The position numbers and the translations under genes were made by a program. Below are positions 24,252 through 36,779 of a stretch of DNA of 64,000 nucleotides, piece by piece; positions within the stretch are counted from its first letter, which is position 1, and the number at the start of each line of letters is the position of its first letter. Origin of the DNA: Antedon mediterranea (taxonomy: Eukaryota > Echinodermata > Crinoidea > Comatulida > Antedonidae); the NCBI RefSeq assembly GCF_964355755.1, contig NC_092674.1, forward strand, positions 28,570,001 through 28,634,000. Reading direction: 5' to 3'. Below the pieces are notes generated by a model, which was not told the origin of the DNA, did no database searches, and saw nothing but the letters and a program-made list of their open reading frames with translations.

Positions 24252-26694
24252 ATGGCTGACACGGAGATTGACACGTCACAGGTGTGTTTTTAGATGTAAA
24301 ATCATTAATTAATCGTTTATTGAGATTTTTTAATTTAGATATAATAGTTTCCCGCATATTTTAGATATTCAGTGTGCAAAAATTAAACAGTAAAATTAAA
24401 AAGCATGGTCATTACATTATTGATGCTTTCTATTCAGCCTTCTAACTAGGCCTAGTAGTAGGCCTAGCCAAGATTCCGACCACCGATAAGTCAATTTGTC
24501 GGCGGGATTTAAAGCGTACCTCGGGCGCGTGCAATTATTGGTGCCATATGGTTGATTGCGGTGAAGGGCGATGTACGAGCTCTATCAGGAGACCACCTAC
24601 TGTGTATATTTATTATACACAGTTTTTATTCACTCATCCCTCATGTAGATTGATGGATTGATTTAGAATAAAAGATAATGTTTTTAAAAAAGATGAAATT
24701 ATTTAAACAGTGTGTATAATAATAATTTAATATTTTTCAGCTTGATTCGAAAATGCAAACTATTGATATGAACATGCCTATAGAGGGCGATATTACAGTA
24801 CCAGGAGCACCCGAGGAAGATGACGAAACTGCTTTTTCAACACTCGATGAACCGATTAGAGAAACAATTGTACGTCAATGTGATTTATTAATTTATGCAC
24901 TCGCTTTATATTAATTGATGCGAAACTATTTTACAACATCACATGTGTTAATCATTAATTTTTGTTTTCTTTCAGATGAGAGATTTAAATGCAGTTTTTT
25001 CAAAGTTTTTACATGTTCTGTATCCAAAACAAAGTAAAACATTATTGCGTGAATGTAAGTTGGACAATCATGTTAAACAAACATTTCTTTTAACCTCCTT
25101 AAAAGCTCTGTCTATCACTATCAAACTAGTCAACAGAAGAATAAATTTGATTTGTTTTACCTTTTTAGGGGACTTGTGGGGACCACTTATACTCTGCACA
25201 CTATTAGCGATGTAAGTATCTATTTTTTAATTACAGTACCGTATATCCTTTGGTATAATCTAACCACCGTAGAACACAAAATTGGGCTGACTTTTGGAGG
25301 TGTGGTTGTACCCGGGGAAACCCTGGTCCAGGCAAAAATTGATTGGTAAGCATTTCTTGTAAAAACCCATCTATACTGGCTAGAGAGAGGCCTACATCCA
25401 TACCAAAAGTCAATACTGGGACTATACCAGAGGATATTCCTGTTTGTGAAATCAGACATAAAGTAGGGGGTGTGATTAAACCGGAAGCTGGATTATACGT
25501 GAGGATATATGTATTCATTTTCTGTATGACATAAGGAAATCATAAATGCCTTAATATTCAGTCTTATTCAACATAATATAATTTTTAGGATGTTGCAGGC
25601 TTCTGATGAAAAGAAGACGGAGCAGCCTCAGTTCTCAGAAGTGTTTGTGCTGGTTTCATTTGGTTCTGTCATCGTAACACTAAACTCAAAGTTGCTTGGT
25701 GGCTTAATGTGAGTTGTATAATTTTAGATTTAAGCCCACCCTCAAATTTAAGCCCACCCTTCAATTTTAGCCCATACTTAGATTTCGATCTCATCCTCAA
25801 ATTAGCACATCCTCCATAGCCCATCCTAAGATTTTATCTCACCCTCAGAATATTTATAAGCTTTATAATTAAGTCCATTCTATTTATTTAACTAATTAAT
25901 AGAGTATAATTCCCATGTTAAGCCCATCTACAATAAATATAAGCCCATAGGTATAATGTCAACTTTCAGGTAGAATACAGGCTCAGTGGCTGTTGTCACC
26001 AATCACACTTACACAAGATATATATTTCCCTTAAATATTATTCACTTAGATAGAAGATTTTTGTTAATTTTAAGGGTAAGTGTTTGCCATAGCCTAAGGC
26101 TCCTATGCACAATTAAAATTCAATACAGTTCACATACAGTAACTTTATCATAAAAAATATTCTATTTTCTACATTTCAGATCTTTCTTCCAAACTGTGTG
26201 TATCCTAGGTTACTGTCTTCTTCCATTGAACGTGGCATTAATTTTCTGTCGGCTGTTGTTGTTATCATCAAATCAGTACTTATTTATTGTGCGCTTAATT
26301 GTTACGTTCATTGCTTTCTTTTGGTCAACATTAGGTAAGCTTTTTATTTATTTATTTTTACAAAATAAAGTAAAACAATTTCCAAATTTTTGTATACAAT
26401 TATTTACGTATAATAAATATGTACGTGTGCACAACATTTTGACTTGTCATCAACAAATCGTCAACTGGCAATGATCTTCCTACTTTAATAACTTTTTAAA
26501 AACCCCTTCCTACTCGAAGCAATAGAAGATTTATTTAGACAATAATTAATAAGTATTAATTTTATATTTTTATTTCAGCTTCTCTGGCCTTTTTGGCTGA
26601 TAGTCAACCACCAAACAAGAAGGGTTTAGCCCTCTATCCCATTTGTCTTTTCTACTTTGTTATCGCTTGGCTTATTCTGGGTCAGACAGCTTGA
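24252..26694 (+). CDS. YIPF6: YIPF6 homologue, complete, 7 exons
   Basis: Exons: 24252-24281, 24741-24869, 24976-25054, 25169-25211, 25589-25708, 26180-26334, 26579-26694; 672 coding bases, 223 aa. It belongs to the YIP1 family of five-span Golgi membrane proteins that work with Rab GTPases in vesicle traffic. Identification comes from motifs matching vertebrate YIPF6: an acidic cytosolic N-terminus, IRETIMRDLNAVFSKFLHVL (about 47-66), DLWGPL at 81-86, TLNSKLLGG before the third span, LGYCLLPL, and FLADSQPPNKKGLALYP near the end. Each exon junction falls within a conserved motif and keeps frame; for example, T|GG completes the Trp of WDLWGP. Start chosen at the ATG in ACCATGG, the only one upstream of the conserved region. 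Confidence 0.95.
25212..25588. other. YIPF6 intron 4 with an unidentified repeat-like stretch
   Basis: A more GC-balanced segment at 25236-25505 is open in several frames on both strands and has mirrored tips (CCGTATATCC near 25241, GGATTATACG near 25490). It looks like a transposon remnant. No family motif is recognised. Confidence 0.25.
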
Positions 26695-26762
26695 ATACAT
26701 CGTGGAAAATGATTCCTTCAGTGCAATATTATGTTCATTAAAGGTGGTTAAGTATTATTACC

Positions 26763-26909
26763 AGTGGCGTAACGGCTATGAGTGCTCACTGGCTAAACCA
26801 AGAGCTTATGGGGAACCTGAGCATCAGCAGTCCAATGCAACTACTCGGCATTGGAAGGCCCCTTAGGAGTGCTAAACTTGGGGCTTTTGCCCTGTGCATT
26901 ACGCCACTG
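26763..26909. mobile_element. MITE with CAGTGGCGTAACG inverted tips
   Basis: Starts CAGTGGCGTAACGG and ends GCATTACGCCACTG, nearly perfect reverse complements. The interior carries GGAAGGCCCCTTAGGAGTGC. Related to 22655-22790. The tip is of hAT type. It probably lies in the YIPF6 3' UTR. Confidence 0.6.
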
Positions 26910-27089
26910 ATTATTACAAGGAAAGGCAACACAAAACTGAAAGCGGATTGGTGTCTCAAGACCCAGGAGGATAAATGGGTGCTGCTGAAAAAGGATTATC
27001 TTCAACAGGCAGCAAGACAAACAATCTATTGTTAGGCCAACCAGCAATATGACAACAGACAATTGATGTTCCTGGTTGTAAACTTATCA

Positions 27090-27226
27090 TTGTCTACACT
27101 ATCAAACGAGTTTGACAGAAAGAATGATGTGCCTATGTACATATGGTAGTGATATGACATCATCATGTTTATATATGGGCACATCACAATTTTTTGTCAT
27201 GTTTGATAGTGTAGACAGAGCTTTAA
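27090..27226. mobile_element. AGCTCTGTCTACAC MITE, copy near YIPF6
   Basis: Mirrored ends TTGTCTACACTATCAAAC and GTTTGATAGTGTAGACAGAGCT, with the internal ATATGGTAGTGATATGACATCATCATG typical of the family cut here into pieces. Non-coding. Confidence 0.65.
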
Positions 27227-28305
27227 ACAATGAAACTTATAATTTTGGAAATGAATTTAAAGGCAATACAACAGATAATTCAACTGTAAAACTATGGATA
27301 GATGACAGGAGTATAGTGCTATTAAGCTAGCTGAAGCTAAGGAAAACAAACTTGCAGGAGACACAATTGAGTAAACAATGAAATACCCTTTTCACATCAC
27401 CTAGCAAAACTCCAGTTAACACACTGGTGCATCAACACCTGTGTTTGTATGGCTTGGCAATGTGAAAGGGGCATTACATAATCAAATCTCATATTCATAA
27501 ACCTCTTTCCAGTTATGTAATTGTACATGCTTGATTTAATGCAACTCGGCTATAACATAAAGTGTATGTTTATCTAGGCTATTTAGTATAATGTTAAACA
27601 AATTAGTATAAAAATGACAAAGCCTAAAACATGTTTATCAATCATTCTGTTTTTTTTTATATATTATTGCCTATTAATTTAAGAAATTATTATTACTCCC
27701 AATGCCATATAGTGGTATATGGCCTATTGTAATTAGTATTATAGAAAAGATCTACAGCAATTTATGCTATAATGTTTTGATACTTTTTTCTAAGTAAAAA
27801 TTATACAGTAAATACATTTGATTATATTAACCATTTTACTTGTTTTGCACTTGGTTTGATGGAAAGTTTTTATATTTTGAATGAAGTTTAGAGTTGCAGG
27901 GAATTAAAAGATTTCTTTTAAAATTAAAATAAACTTTCTTTAGGTTTATTACATAATATACTGTATATAATTGAGAAGTTTGCAATTTATAATTACTTTA
28001 AAAATTGAGATGAAAATAATCGTTTATTATTAATGTACATTTATTTATTATTTGGTGCCTTTTAAATAAAGGGGTTATACAATAATCCAATTCTTTTTTA
28101 TTTTGAGTGCATTTGTAATTAAAGGAAGATTCATTTTGAAAGTTAATGGATAAAATTATGCAAACTTTGGTTCCAACAGTTACTTGGACCATGCTATTGA
28201 AAAGTACAGTACGGGCATCTGTAGCCATATTCACCAGTTATAATACACTCAATGGACTAAAAAGAAAACTTGCTTAAAATTAAATAATATTAATATTGTA
28301 CAACT

Positions 28306-28428
28306 TTAAGCTCTGTCCACACTATCAAACTTTATGTGACCAAAAAAATGTGATGTCATATCACTACTATTTGGGCATATCACACTTGTTTTGATAAACA
28401 CGCTTTATATAGTGTAGACAGACCTTTA
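28306..28428. mobile_element. AGCTCTGTCTACAC MITE
   Basis: Flanked by TTA on both sides; ends AAGCTCTGTCCACACTATC and TATAGTGTAGACAGACCTTTA. Shorter interior than other copies. The flanking TTA fits a 3-bp TWA-type target duplication as made by PIF/Harbinger elements. Confidence 0.6.
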
Positions 28429-28735
28429 TGGAATTGAATATTTATTTACTGAAGTGAAAATTCTTGTTATAAATAGTTCAATATAGCCACTGCATATCAA
28501 GTCGGTCTTGACCGGGAAGGGGAGAGAAGAGATAATTTTATCATTATTGCTGGGTGCGCTGCAGTTTTTCAATGCATTTTAAAACAAAAGACACACTTAA
28601 ATACAAAACAAATAACAAAAACTTTCAATATTACAATGTTATTTTATTTAATCTTGGTTGTTTTATGGTTTTATTGTGGCTGTGGTTATTCTATGAAGAA
28701 TTTTATTTCTTTAGTCCGTTGTTCAGTTTAATTTA

Positions 28736-30101
28736 CTATTGTCCTTCTGGAATGACAATTGTTGTTTTCTCTGACACATAAATACCATCTAAGAATTTTC
28801 GAATATCCTTGTTCTTGACAGTTGTGGACTGTTGAATTGAGGCAGCTGCAGAAAAAAACAAAAAAAAACAGTATTCAATGATTTTGGACCGGTGACAATT
28901 GGGTGTAGTACACGGTGACCACTGGGTGTAGTACGCGGTGACAATTGGGTGTAGTACAGTGACCACTGGGTGTAGTACACGGTGTCTATTGGGTGTATAT
29001 AGTGTTTTTTATAAGCTGTAAAACTATCTGTTCATGTGTGTGTACAAGGAATTTTTTCGAGCCACAACACTGTTCATTTGTTGTACATTGTGTCCATAGA
29101 ATGTAATATGTTGTATACAGTCATACATGGTGTTTTTGTGTTGCTTGTGAGCTATGCATCAAGTTCAGTGTTGTGCATGTTTATTAAACAATAGATAACA
29201 CTGCAATTAAGAAGGTACCTCTGTACACCATCATCAGTGTGACAGCCCATATCCAAGATTTTACAATTCATCATATGATGATAAATGTATTAAATAATTA
29301 AAAGGCTATTGTTACATACCACATTGTGAAACCTTTTCGATGTCATTTCCTTCAAGAATCAGCTCATCTTTCATCTTGGGTGATGATGATACAATCACAC
29401 CTTCTTTCATCTGCACACGACGGATAAACTTCTCTCCGAGAAAGTTTCGGATCTCAATAAGGGAACCATTTTCCTGGATGTTGCAGTTGATTGGGAAATG
29501 AGCATACACAGACCTCATTTTGTATTTGTACCCCTAATAAAAACAATTTTTTAAAAATAAATTAAAGCTGATTTTGTGTCACTTTCAGCTTGTGCACTCT
29601 ACCAACTCTGGATTTGTTTTAAATAAAATACAAACATTTAACAACTTACAAGTGTTACACCTTTAATCATGTTTTCAATATGGGTGCAGATAGTACGAAC
29701 ACCAGCTAATTCCTTCTTAATTCCGAACCATTTGTCAACACGGATCTTCTTTCCAATGACAGTCAGTTCCACCCTCATGTGTCGGAAGGTACGTACCAAC
29801 ACCCCTCTGGGTCCTGTCACTGTGATGGTCCTTGCCTTGATGGATACCGTGACTGAAACAATAAGTTTATCAAGTTTAAAAAATCGAACTTGGTATAAAT
29901 TGTTAGAAAGTAAGGGAGGGGGTGGGTGGTGGGATGGTACACTTGTGCTGACATAAGTATTGAAGCCAGCGTTTAGGGGGTTGGCTTGGTGGTAGATTGA
30001 CTCATCATCAATATTGAAAACAAAAATTGTTTGAACTAAAAAAGAGTTCCTGTACCATTTTCCGGCACCTCCACAAATCTTGTTGCTAAGATAGTCTTCA
30101 T
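28736..30101 (-). CDS. RPL9: 60S ribosomal protein L9 (uL6), complete coding region, 4 coding exons
   Basis: Exons (minus strand): 30056-30101, 29650-29852, 29320-29533, 28736-28845; 573 coding bases, 190 aa (human 192). The protein is a core component of the large ribosomal subunit, near the sarcin-ricin loop and stalk base, and has two L6-type folds. Unmistakable segments are [16 protein letters not shown] at the N-terminus, [62 protein letters not shown] and [19 protein letters not shown] splice acceptor (ctttcag) lies 8 bases upstream of the ATG, so there is at least one non-coding 5' exon further right that I could not place. The C-terminus (TTIVIPEGQ) differs from the vertebrate one. 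Confidence 0.97.
28891..29000. repeat. 23-bp minisatellite in RPL9 intron 3
   Basis: About five copies of a unit GGTGACMAYTGGGTGTAGTAC with alternating ACAATT and CCACTG versions, one copy shortened. Located 46 bp from the exon 4 acceptor. Confidence 0.7.
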
Positions 30102-31351
30102 AGCTGCACCTGAAAGAAAAATTATTACAAAAATATATTATTACACAATTACTAAAATTATACTGTACTTCATATTATTGGCATAAGCCTATTTTCTCAT
30201 TGGTAAGATTTGTTTAACCCTTTTCTTACATTTCTGGGTGCAAAAACATATGTGGTCACTTCGTCCCAAACCTGGCCTTCTAATCTAAGCATGGGCCTAA
30301 CGCTAGGCCCTATCTATCTCTAGTTAGTACAGCAGTAATAAAACAGTACACTTCACATATAGGCCTAGGAGGCTAGGGCCGGCCTACATACAGCACAGTT
30401 CAGTACACATTCGTTCGTATCGCCTATTATTAGTAATTACTACTAGGTCATGGCGAGATATTCAGTAGATCAGTAATAAACTATTGAATGTTTCATTTCA
30501 TGCTCTAATAATAATCTATCCTGGGCCGGGTGTTTTTTTTTTTTTTGGTAATTCTGTAGTATACATCTCCTTTTTGACGTAGGCCTACATATTGGTTTTC
30601 TATGTACAGTACATGTAACCATTTAAATCAAGCATTTCATTCATACTATTATCAACTATCACAAACTAATAGCACACAGACTTTATATTATGTTTTATAC
30701 ATTTAATAAGGCAGTTTATAAAGAAGGATGATCAATATATAACTGAGAAATTTATAGATTTTAATAACTATTTTTCATAACTCACGAACCTCTGCTATCG
30801 CACAGACCGAAAAGGTCGATCGGTAGTCTCGGAGAGGTCAAATAAATGTAGTCCAACTTAAGCTATTAAAATTAACTTAGTTTAAGTTTAATTATGTTTG
30901 ATAAGGTTTACACTAGAAACATGATTGAAACTACAATTTTGGATATTTTAATATTATTTACAGCTAACAACATTAGTAATTTTATTACCTATTTATATTT
31001 GATAATAATAATAATTTCAGAATAATATTTTTGAGTAGGCTAGGTACTCGACCCACGTACACAAACTTTTTCCGAAGGACAAAAATATCGTGAGTACCAC
31101 TGTTAAAATTGTATTTATTAATCCTAGCCCTACTAATATATGTACCAAATAACGCTGTTCGCTTTTATTGTGTATAATAGTGTAGACTTCTGTTCAGGTG
31201 GTTTTTATGATACTGTTCTTTAATTTGATTAAAATCACCAGAAAAGTTAGGCCATTCTCATCGCCCACCACCAACCAGTTCAAAGTCGGACACCGCACAC
31301 AGACAGCAGTACCCACCCCCGTGCTGAAGGAAGGCAGGTATATAAACTATA
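30102..31351. other. RPL9 upstream region (5' UTR exon and promoter expected)
   Basis: The non-coding first exon and promoter of RPL9 should be here. TAGGCCTA-type words cluster at 30355-30390 (AGGCCTAGGAGGCTAGGGCC). A T-run at 30532-30546 and an AT-rich stretch follow. I could not fix a transcription start. Confidence 0.3.
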
Positions 31352-31382
31352 CCAAACTGGCGAGTAAATCATGTTTTACTTT
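31352..31382 (+). repeat. Left terminal inverted repeat of the foldback block
   Basis: CCAAACTGGCGAGTAAATCA and 11 further bases, preceded by TA at 31350-31351. It matches the complement of 39746-39776 except at position 6. Confidence 0.65.
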
Positions 31383-31559
31383 TTAAACCTCGCAACGTCT
31401 GGTTGAAAAGGCTACTCGGACCAATAATTGCTATTAGCCTAGGGGTTATTGCGATTTGGACGTTTCTGATTGGCTGTAGCCATGGACTATATTGATTAAC
31501 ACTGTTCTGATTGGTTGTAGCTTTGAATACATCTTCTCGGAACTCGTCCTTAATACAAT

Positions 31560-33050
31560 AGCAATTTAGCACAGTGTTTTACTATAATTAAATAGCAATT
31601 TAGGTAAATGTCTTTTGAAATGAAATTAAATAAATTATAACCAATTTGGTTAGAGTAAAACACAATGATAAAGAATAGGAAACATTTAATAATATGATAA
31701 ATTACATTTACATAGCAATTTAGCACTGTGTTTTACTATAACCAATTTGGTTAGAGTAAAACACAATGATAAAGAATAAGAAACATTTAATAACATGATA
31801 AATGACATTTAGCAATTTAGCACTGTGTTTTACTATAACCAATTTGGTTAGAGTAAAGCACAATGATAAAGAATAGGAAACATTTAATAACATGATAAAT
31901 GACATTCACATAGCAATTTAGCACTGTGTTTTACTATAACCAATCAGATTAGAGTAAAACACAATGATAAAGAATAGGAAACATTTAATAATATGATATA
32001 TAACATTTACATAGCAATTTAGCACTGTGTTTTACTATAACCAATTTGATTAGAGTAAAACACAACGATAAAGAATAGGAAACATTTAATAACATGATAA
32101 ATTACATTTACATAGCAATTTATCACTGTGTTTTACTATAACCAATTTGGTTAGAGTAAAACACAATGATAAAGAATAGGAAACATTTAATAATATGATA
32201 AATTACATTTACATAGCAATTTATCACTGTGTTTTACTATAACCAATTTGGTTAGAGTAAAACACAATGATAAAGAATAAGAAACATTTAATAACATGAT
32301 AAATGACATTTACATAGCAATTTAGCACTGTGTTTTACTATAACCAATTTGGTTAGAGTAAAGCACAATGATAAAGAATAGGAAACATTTAATAACATGA
32401 TAAATGACATTCACATAGCAATTTAGCACTGTGTTTTACTATAACCAATCAGATTAGAGTAAAACACAATGATAAAGAATAGGAAACATTTAATAATATG
32501 ATATATAACATTTACATAGCAATTTAGCACTGTGTTTTACTATAACCAATTTGATTAGAGTAAAACTCAACGATAAAGAATAGGAAACATTTAATAACAT
32601 GATAAATTACATTTACATAGCAATTTATCACTGTGTTTTACTATAACCAATTTGGTTAGAGTAAAACACAATGATAAAGAATAGGAAACATTTAATAATA
32701 TGATAAATTACATTTACATAGCAATTTATCACTGTGTTTTACTATAACCAATTTGGTTAGAGTAAAACACAATGATAAAGAATAGGAATTTAATAATATG
32801 ATATATAACATTTACATAGCAATTTAGCACTGTGTTTTACTATAACCAATTTGGTTATGGTAAAGCACAATGATAAAGAATAGGAAACATTTAAAAATAT
32901 GATAAATGACATTCACATAGCAATTTAGCACTGTGTTTTACTATACCAATTTGATTAGAGTAAAACACAATGATAAAGAATATGAAACATTTAATAATAT
33001 GATAAATTGATAGCACTGTGTTTTACTATACCAATTTAGTTTTGGATAAA
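31560..33050 (+). repeat. Left arm: about 14 tandem 101-bp monomers
   Basis: Successive GTGTTTTAC landmarks lie at 31729, 31825, 31926, 32027, 32128 and 32229, a period of 101 bp. Each monomer contains a palindrome centred on AACCAATTTGGTT with flanking arms TTTTACTATA and TATAGTAAAA or TAGAGTAAAA. There is a higher-order period of about five monomers: distinctive variants such as CCAATCAGATTAGAG near 31940 recur about 507 bp later, with the surrounding block almost unchanged. The last copies (after 32790) are shorter and more diverged. Confidence 0.9.
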
Positions 33051-33433
33051 GAATATGAATTTAAAGAATGGATATAATATGATATGATACAATATGATTT
33101 TCTCCAAATTAGTAAGACATTTTGGAATACTGCGTGCGTAGTGCACCTAACAAGATCATGTTCGCTATTTAAAACTCACATTTTAAAACCGTAAACGCAT
33201 AAATTTGCGGACAAACTCGTAAAACACACTTCCAGAGATTTAATAATTTTAACAGTACTACAAAATCCATAATATAAAGTAGTATAGATTTGTACAAAAA
33301 GAGCAGAACAATTAAATTAACTGTCATTACATCTACTGAACTGTCTCATTACATCTACTGAAAAATTCATCGCGATGAATTTATTTATAATACACCAATC
33401 AGATCACACGCAATTAGTATGGATGCCAGTTTA

Positions 33434-33625
33434 GGCGATGATAAAATCGCGTCGATGATGCAATGAAAATTGCGTCGATGTGATGAAAATTGCGTCGATG
33501 AATATAGTATTGATGTAATGATGTGATGAACATTGCGTCGATGAAAATTGCGTCGATGTAATGAAAATTGCGTTAATGTGATGAAAATTGCGTCGATGAA
33601 AATTGCGTCGATGAAAACTGCGATC
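33434..33625 (+). repeat. 15-bp tandem repeat, left arm of the inner foldback
   Basis: Repeats of GATGAAAATTGCGTC, some with a TGT or TAT spacer, introduced by GGCGATGATAAAATCGCGTC. The inverted partner is at 34045-34250. Confidence 0.75.
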
Positions 33626-34044
33626 TCCCTGCCGGTATGATTTGAATATGATGTCATGGATGCTGGACATCTGGATTTTATGTACTGAACTGGTGGATTA
33701 ACGGAAGCAATTAGCTAGAAGATATAATGTGTCCGAAAGGACAATAATGGATCCATTGCTAAAATGTGTTGACAATAAATCACTAAAATGTTAATCAGTG
33801 CATATATTTCAACATTGTTTTAGTGCGCGATCACTGTGCGCTTGTCTATAACGCGCGCTAGCGCAAGCGGTAAACATGTTTATCATATCAAAATATTCAG
33901 AAACCGTCAATTTTTAGCAACATGATAACATTATTAACATCATTATTAACATCAGCATTTACTTTACTAGTAGTCATTTTCATCATTGATTGAATTAAAA
34001 CCATTTGGAATTTTCATAATCAATTAAATTCATCACATCAATTT

Positions 34045-34250
34045 TCATCGATGCAGTTTTCATCGACGCAATTTTCATCGATGCAGTTTTCATCGACGCA
34101 ATTTTCATCGACGCAATTTTCATCGATGCAATTTTCATCGACGCAATGTAAATTGCGTCGACGCAATCTACATTGCATCGAAGCAATCTACATTGCGTCG
34201 ATGCAATTTTCATCGACGCAATTTCATCATCGACGCAATTTTTATCATCG
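34045..34250 (-). repeat. 15-bp tandem repeat, right arm of the inner foldback
   Basis: Reverse-complement version (GACGCAATTTTCATC)n ending with ATTTTTATCATCGCC, which mirrors the start of the left arm. The 420 bp between the arms is unique sequence. A minus-strand frame through this array (33995-34531) encodes an IASMK repeat and is judged to be a by-product of the repeat. Confidence 0.75.
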
Positions 34251-34914
34251 CCAAAAACTTGTGTAAAACGGCGTTCCATAAGTGACGAATCGCATATTCG
34301 CCGTTTATTGTTGAGGCGCGTAAACAGTGTGCGCAATGCACGTTTTCTTCCCATGACGAGACGAATCGATATTCGACTCTTCTTGTGACGAATAATCGCC
34401 AAATTATAATTAATATAATTAATTAATGAAATAAGATACGCAGTTGATGTTTGCATCAATTGTTCTTTAGAATAAATACTTTCGAAATACAAAACAAAAA
34501 ATGTGTGGTGAGTGACGATATGTTCAATCATGGACCTATAAATTACTAATTTATAGGTCCATGATTCAATATCTGTAGCTTCAATTCAAACATAATGTAA
34601 CAGAAAATTCGAAGCGTAAAAAACGTTCGTTTACACAACACTTTTTTTTATACTTTATTATTGATTATTATATTATACAGGAATACTATTTATTTCCTCA
34701 TTTCTACCCAAGAATAAACAATTTTTGGATACAAAACTTTATGTGAATTACATTACCAAAATATTAAAATGAGGATAAAAAAACATCGCGTAAAATACTC
34801 GTACTCAAAAGCTTCTGAAATTTGTAGATATATGTCATGAAAAAGAAATTTGACATTCCCAATAATTTTTTTTGGCAAAAATGTAATATATGAAACATAC
34901 AATTTACATAGTTT

Positions 34915-36690
34915 ATCATTGTTTTTTATTAGAACCAATATGGTTACACAGTTAAACATAGTGATAAAGAATAGATACTTGTTAGGTTACTACCCTACCC
35001 TCTAGTTTGAAGCGACATTATAAATTCATCGAGAAAAAAAAACGTATCGTATTCAGAAACGTTTGACATTTTGTATAGATATGTTCAATAAGACAAAACA
35101 AATTATAAATTTCAAGACAAATCGATGATTTCCATTATTTGCATTTCAAAAAATTCACACTTATGAAAGACCATACATTTTCAACATTTCCTTTTTTCTG
35201 TGTACCGAGTTTAGAAACTTTTTGAATACCAGACGTATTTTTTTGTGATGCTTTTTCATTTGAATTGTAGTATAAAATGTCATTGAAACGAGATAAAAAT
35301 CATACAAGACATGTTATAATAGGTTGCTCTATATACATAACAAAATTAGTTCTTTTTTTTGGTAAGAATCGCCAATGAAGTAGAAAGTTATTTCAGATGT
35401 AGTGTGCATTTATACGTCATTAATAGTAGGCCTAAAATATAATATTAAATATTATAAAGAATATCAAACATTTTATGTTATGAAAAATAAAATTGACATA
35501 TAAGTTTATCATTGTGTTTTACTATAACCATTTTGGTTAAAAGTTAAACACAGTGAGTGATAAAGAATAGAACTGTTTTAGTTTATTTAACCCTAACCCT
35601 AGTTTGAAGCGATCACATATTTAATATTCATCGCTAAAAATACGTATCGTCTTGAAAAACGTTTGATATTTGGTAGATATGTTCAATATAGGTTCTTACA
35701 TCTATAATGCAAAAGAAATATCCTAATAGTTTTATTTTGATTTCTGAGAATCATCAATGAAGTAAAAATGTGTTGGAAATGTATTGTCTTTCATAAGTGT
35801 AAATGTTTAGAAATGCAAATTATTAAAATCACGAATTTGTCTTGAAACTTTTATTTTTTGTTTGTTTTATAGACGTAAGAACCTATTGAACATATTTACC
35901 AAATTTCAAATGTTTCTGAATACGATACGTATTTTTTCGCGATGAAAAGTATGTGATCGCTTCAAACTAGGGTTAGAGTTATATAACCTAAAACAGTGTC
36001 TATTCTTTATCATTGTGTTTAACTGTGTAACCAAATTGGTTCTGTAAAACAAGATGATAAACTATGTAACTTGTATTTATTATTATTACATTATATGTAT
36101 CCTATAATGTAATATGAAAAATAAAATGTACATAGTTTATCATTGTGTTGTACTAAAACCAATTTGGTTAAAAGTTAAACACAGTGTTAAAGAATGAACT
36201 GTTAGGTTATTTAACCCTAACCCTAGTTTGAAGCGATCACATACTTAATTCATCGATAAAAATACGTATCGTCTCAAAAAACGTTTGAAATTTGGTACAT
36301 GTTCAATATAGGTTCTTACATCTATAATGTAAAAGAAATATCATAATTTGTTTTATTTTGATTTCTGGGAATCATCAATGAAGTAAAAATGTGTTGGAAA
36401 ATGTATGGTATTTCATAAGTGTACATTTTTAGAAATGCAAATTATTAAAATCACGAATTTTTTGTGAAATTTATATTTTTTGTTTGTTTTATAGACGTAA
36501 GAACCTATTAAACATATCTAACAAATTTCAAAAGTTTCTAAATACGATACGTACTTTTTCGCGATGAATTGATTATGTCGCTTCAAACTAGGGTTAGGGT
36601 TATATAACCTAAAACAGTATCTATTCTTTATCACTGTGTTTAACTGTGTCACCAAATTGGTTCTGTAAAACAAGATGATAAACTATGTAA
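34915..36690. repeat. Three tandem units of about 600 bp, each partly palindromic
   Basis: Units near 34915-35480, 35490-36070 and 36110-36690. Each starts with TTTATCATTGTG and GGTTAMA, then has CCTAGTTTGAAGCGA, ATACGTATCGT and ATGTTCAATA. The latter two units then show these landmarks again in reverse (AACCTATTGAACAT, GATACGTA, TCGCTTCAAACTAGGG). The edges carry half of the palindrome found in the 101-bp monomers, which ties these units to the arms. Confidence 0.65.
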
Positions 36691-36779
36691 CTTGTATTTA
36701 TTATATTATTACATTATATGTATCCTATTCTTTTCATAACGTTTAGATAATAAGATATGTTTAATATAATATTTTGCTA

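Larger units (their letters stand above)
26695..28735. other. YIPF6 3' UTR and the gap to RPL9
   Basis: Between two converging genes. It holds a CAGTGGCGTAACG MITE (26763-26909), two AGCTCTGTCTACAC MITEs and a possible YIPF6 polyadenylation signal AATAAA at 27928-27933. On the minus strand AATAAA at 28702-28707 and 28643-28648 could serve RPL9. No further gene is seen. Confidence 0.4.

Noticed and set aside
25220-25534. Several overlapping frames in YIPF6 intron 4
   Set aside because: They lie between well-supported exons, have no family motif and look like a transposon remnant.
29160-29232. C/D snoRNA-like boxes (TGATGA and CTGA) on the minus strand in RPL9 intron 3
   Set aside because: The terminal stem is poor, the C box lacks the leading purine and no guide sequence could be recognised.
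33995-34531. 178-codon minus-strand frame with an IASMK repeat
   Set aside because: Half of it is the 15-bp repeat read in one frame; the rest shows no known domain and the mirrored arm is not coding in the same way.
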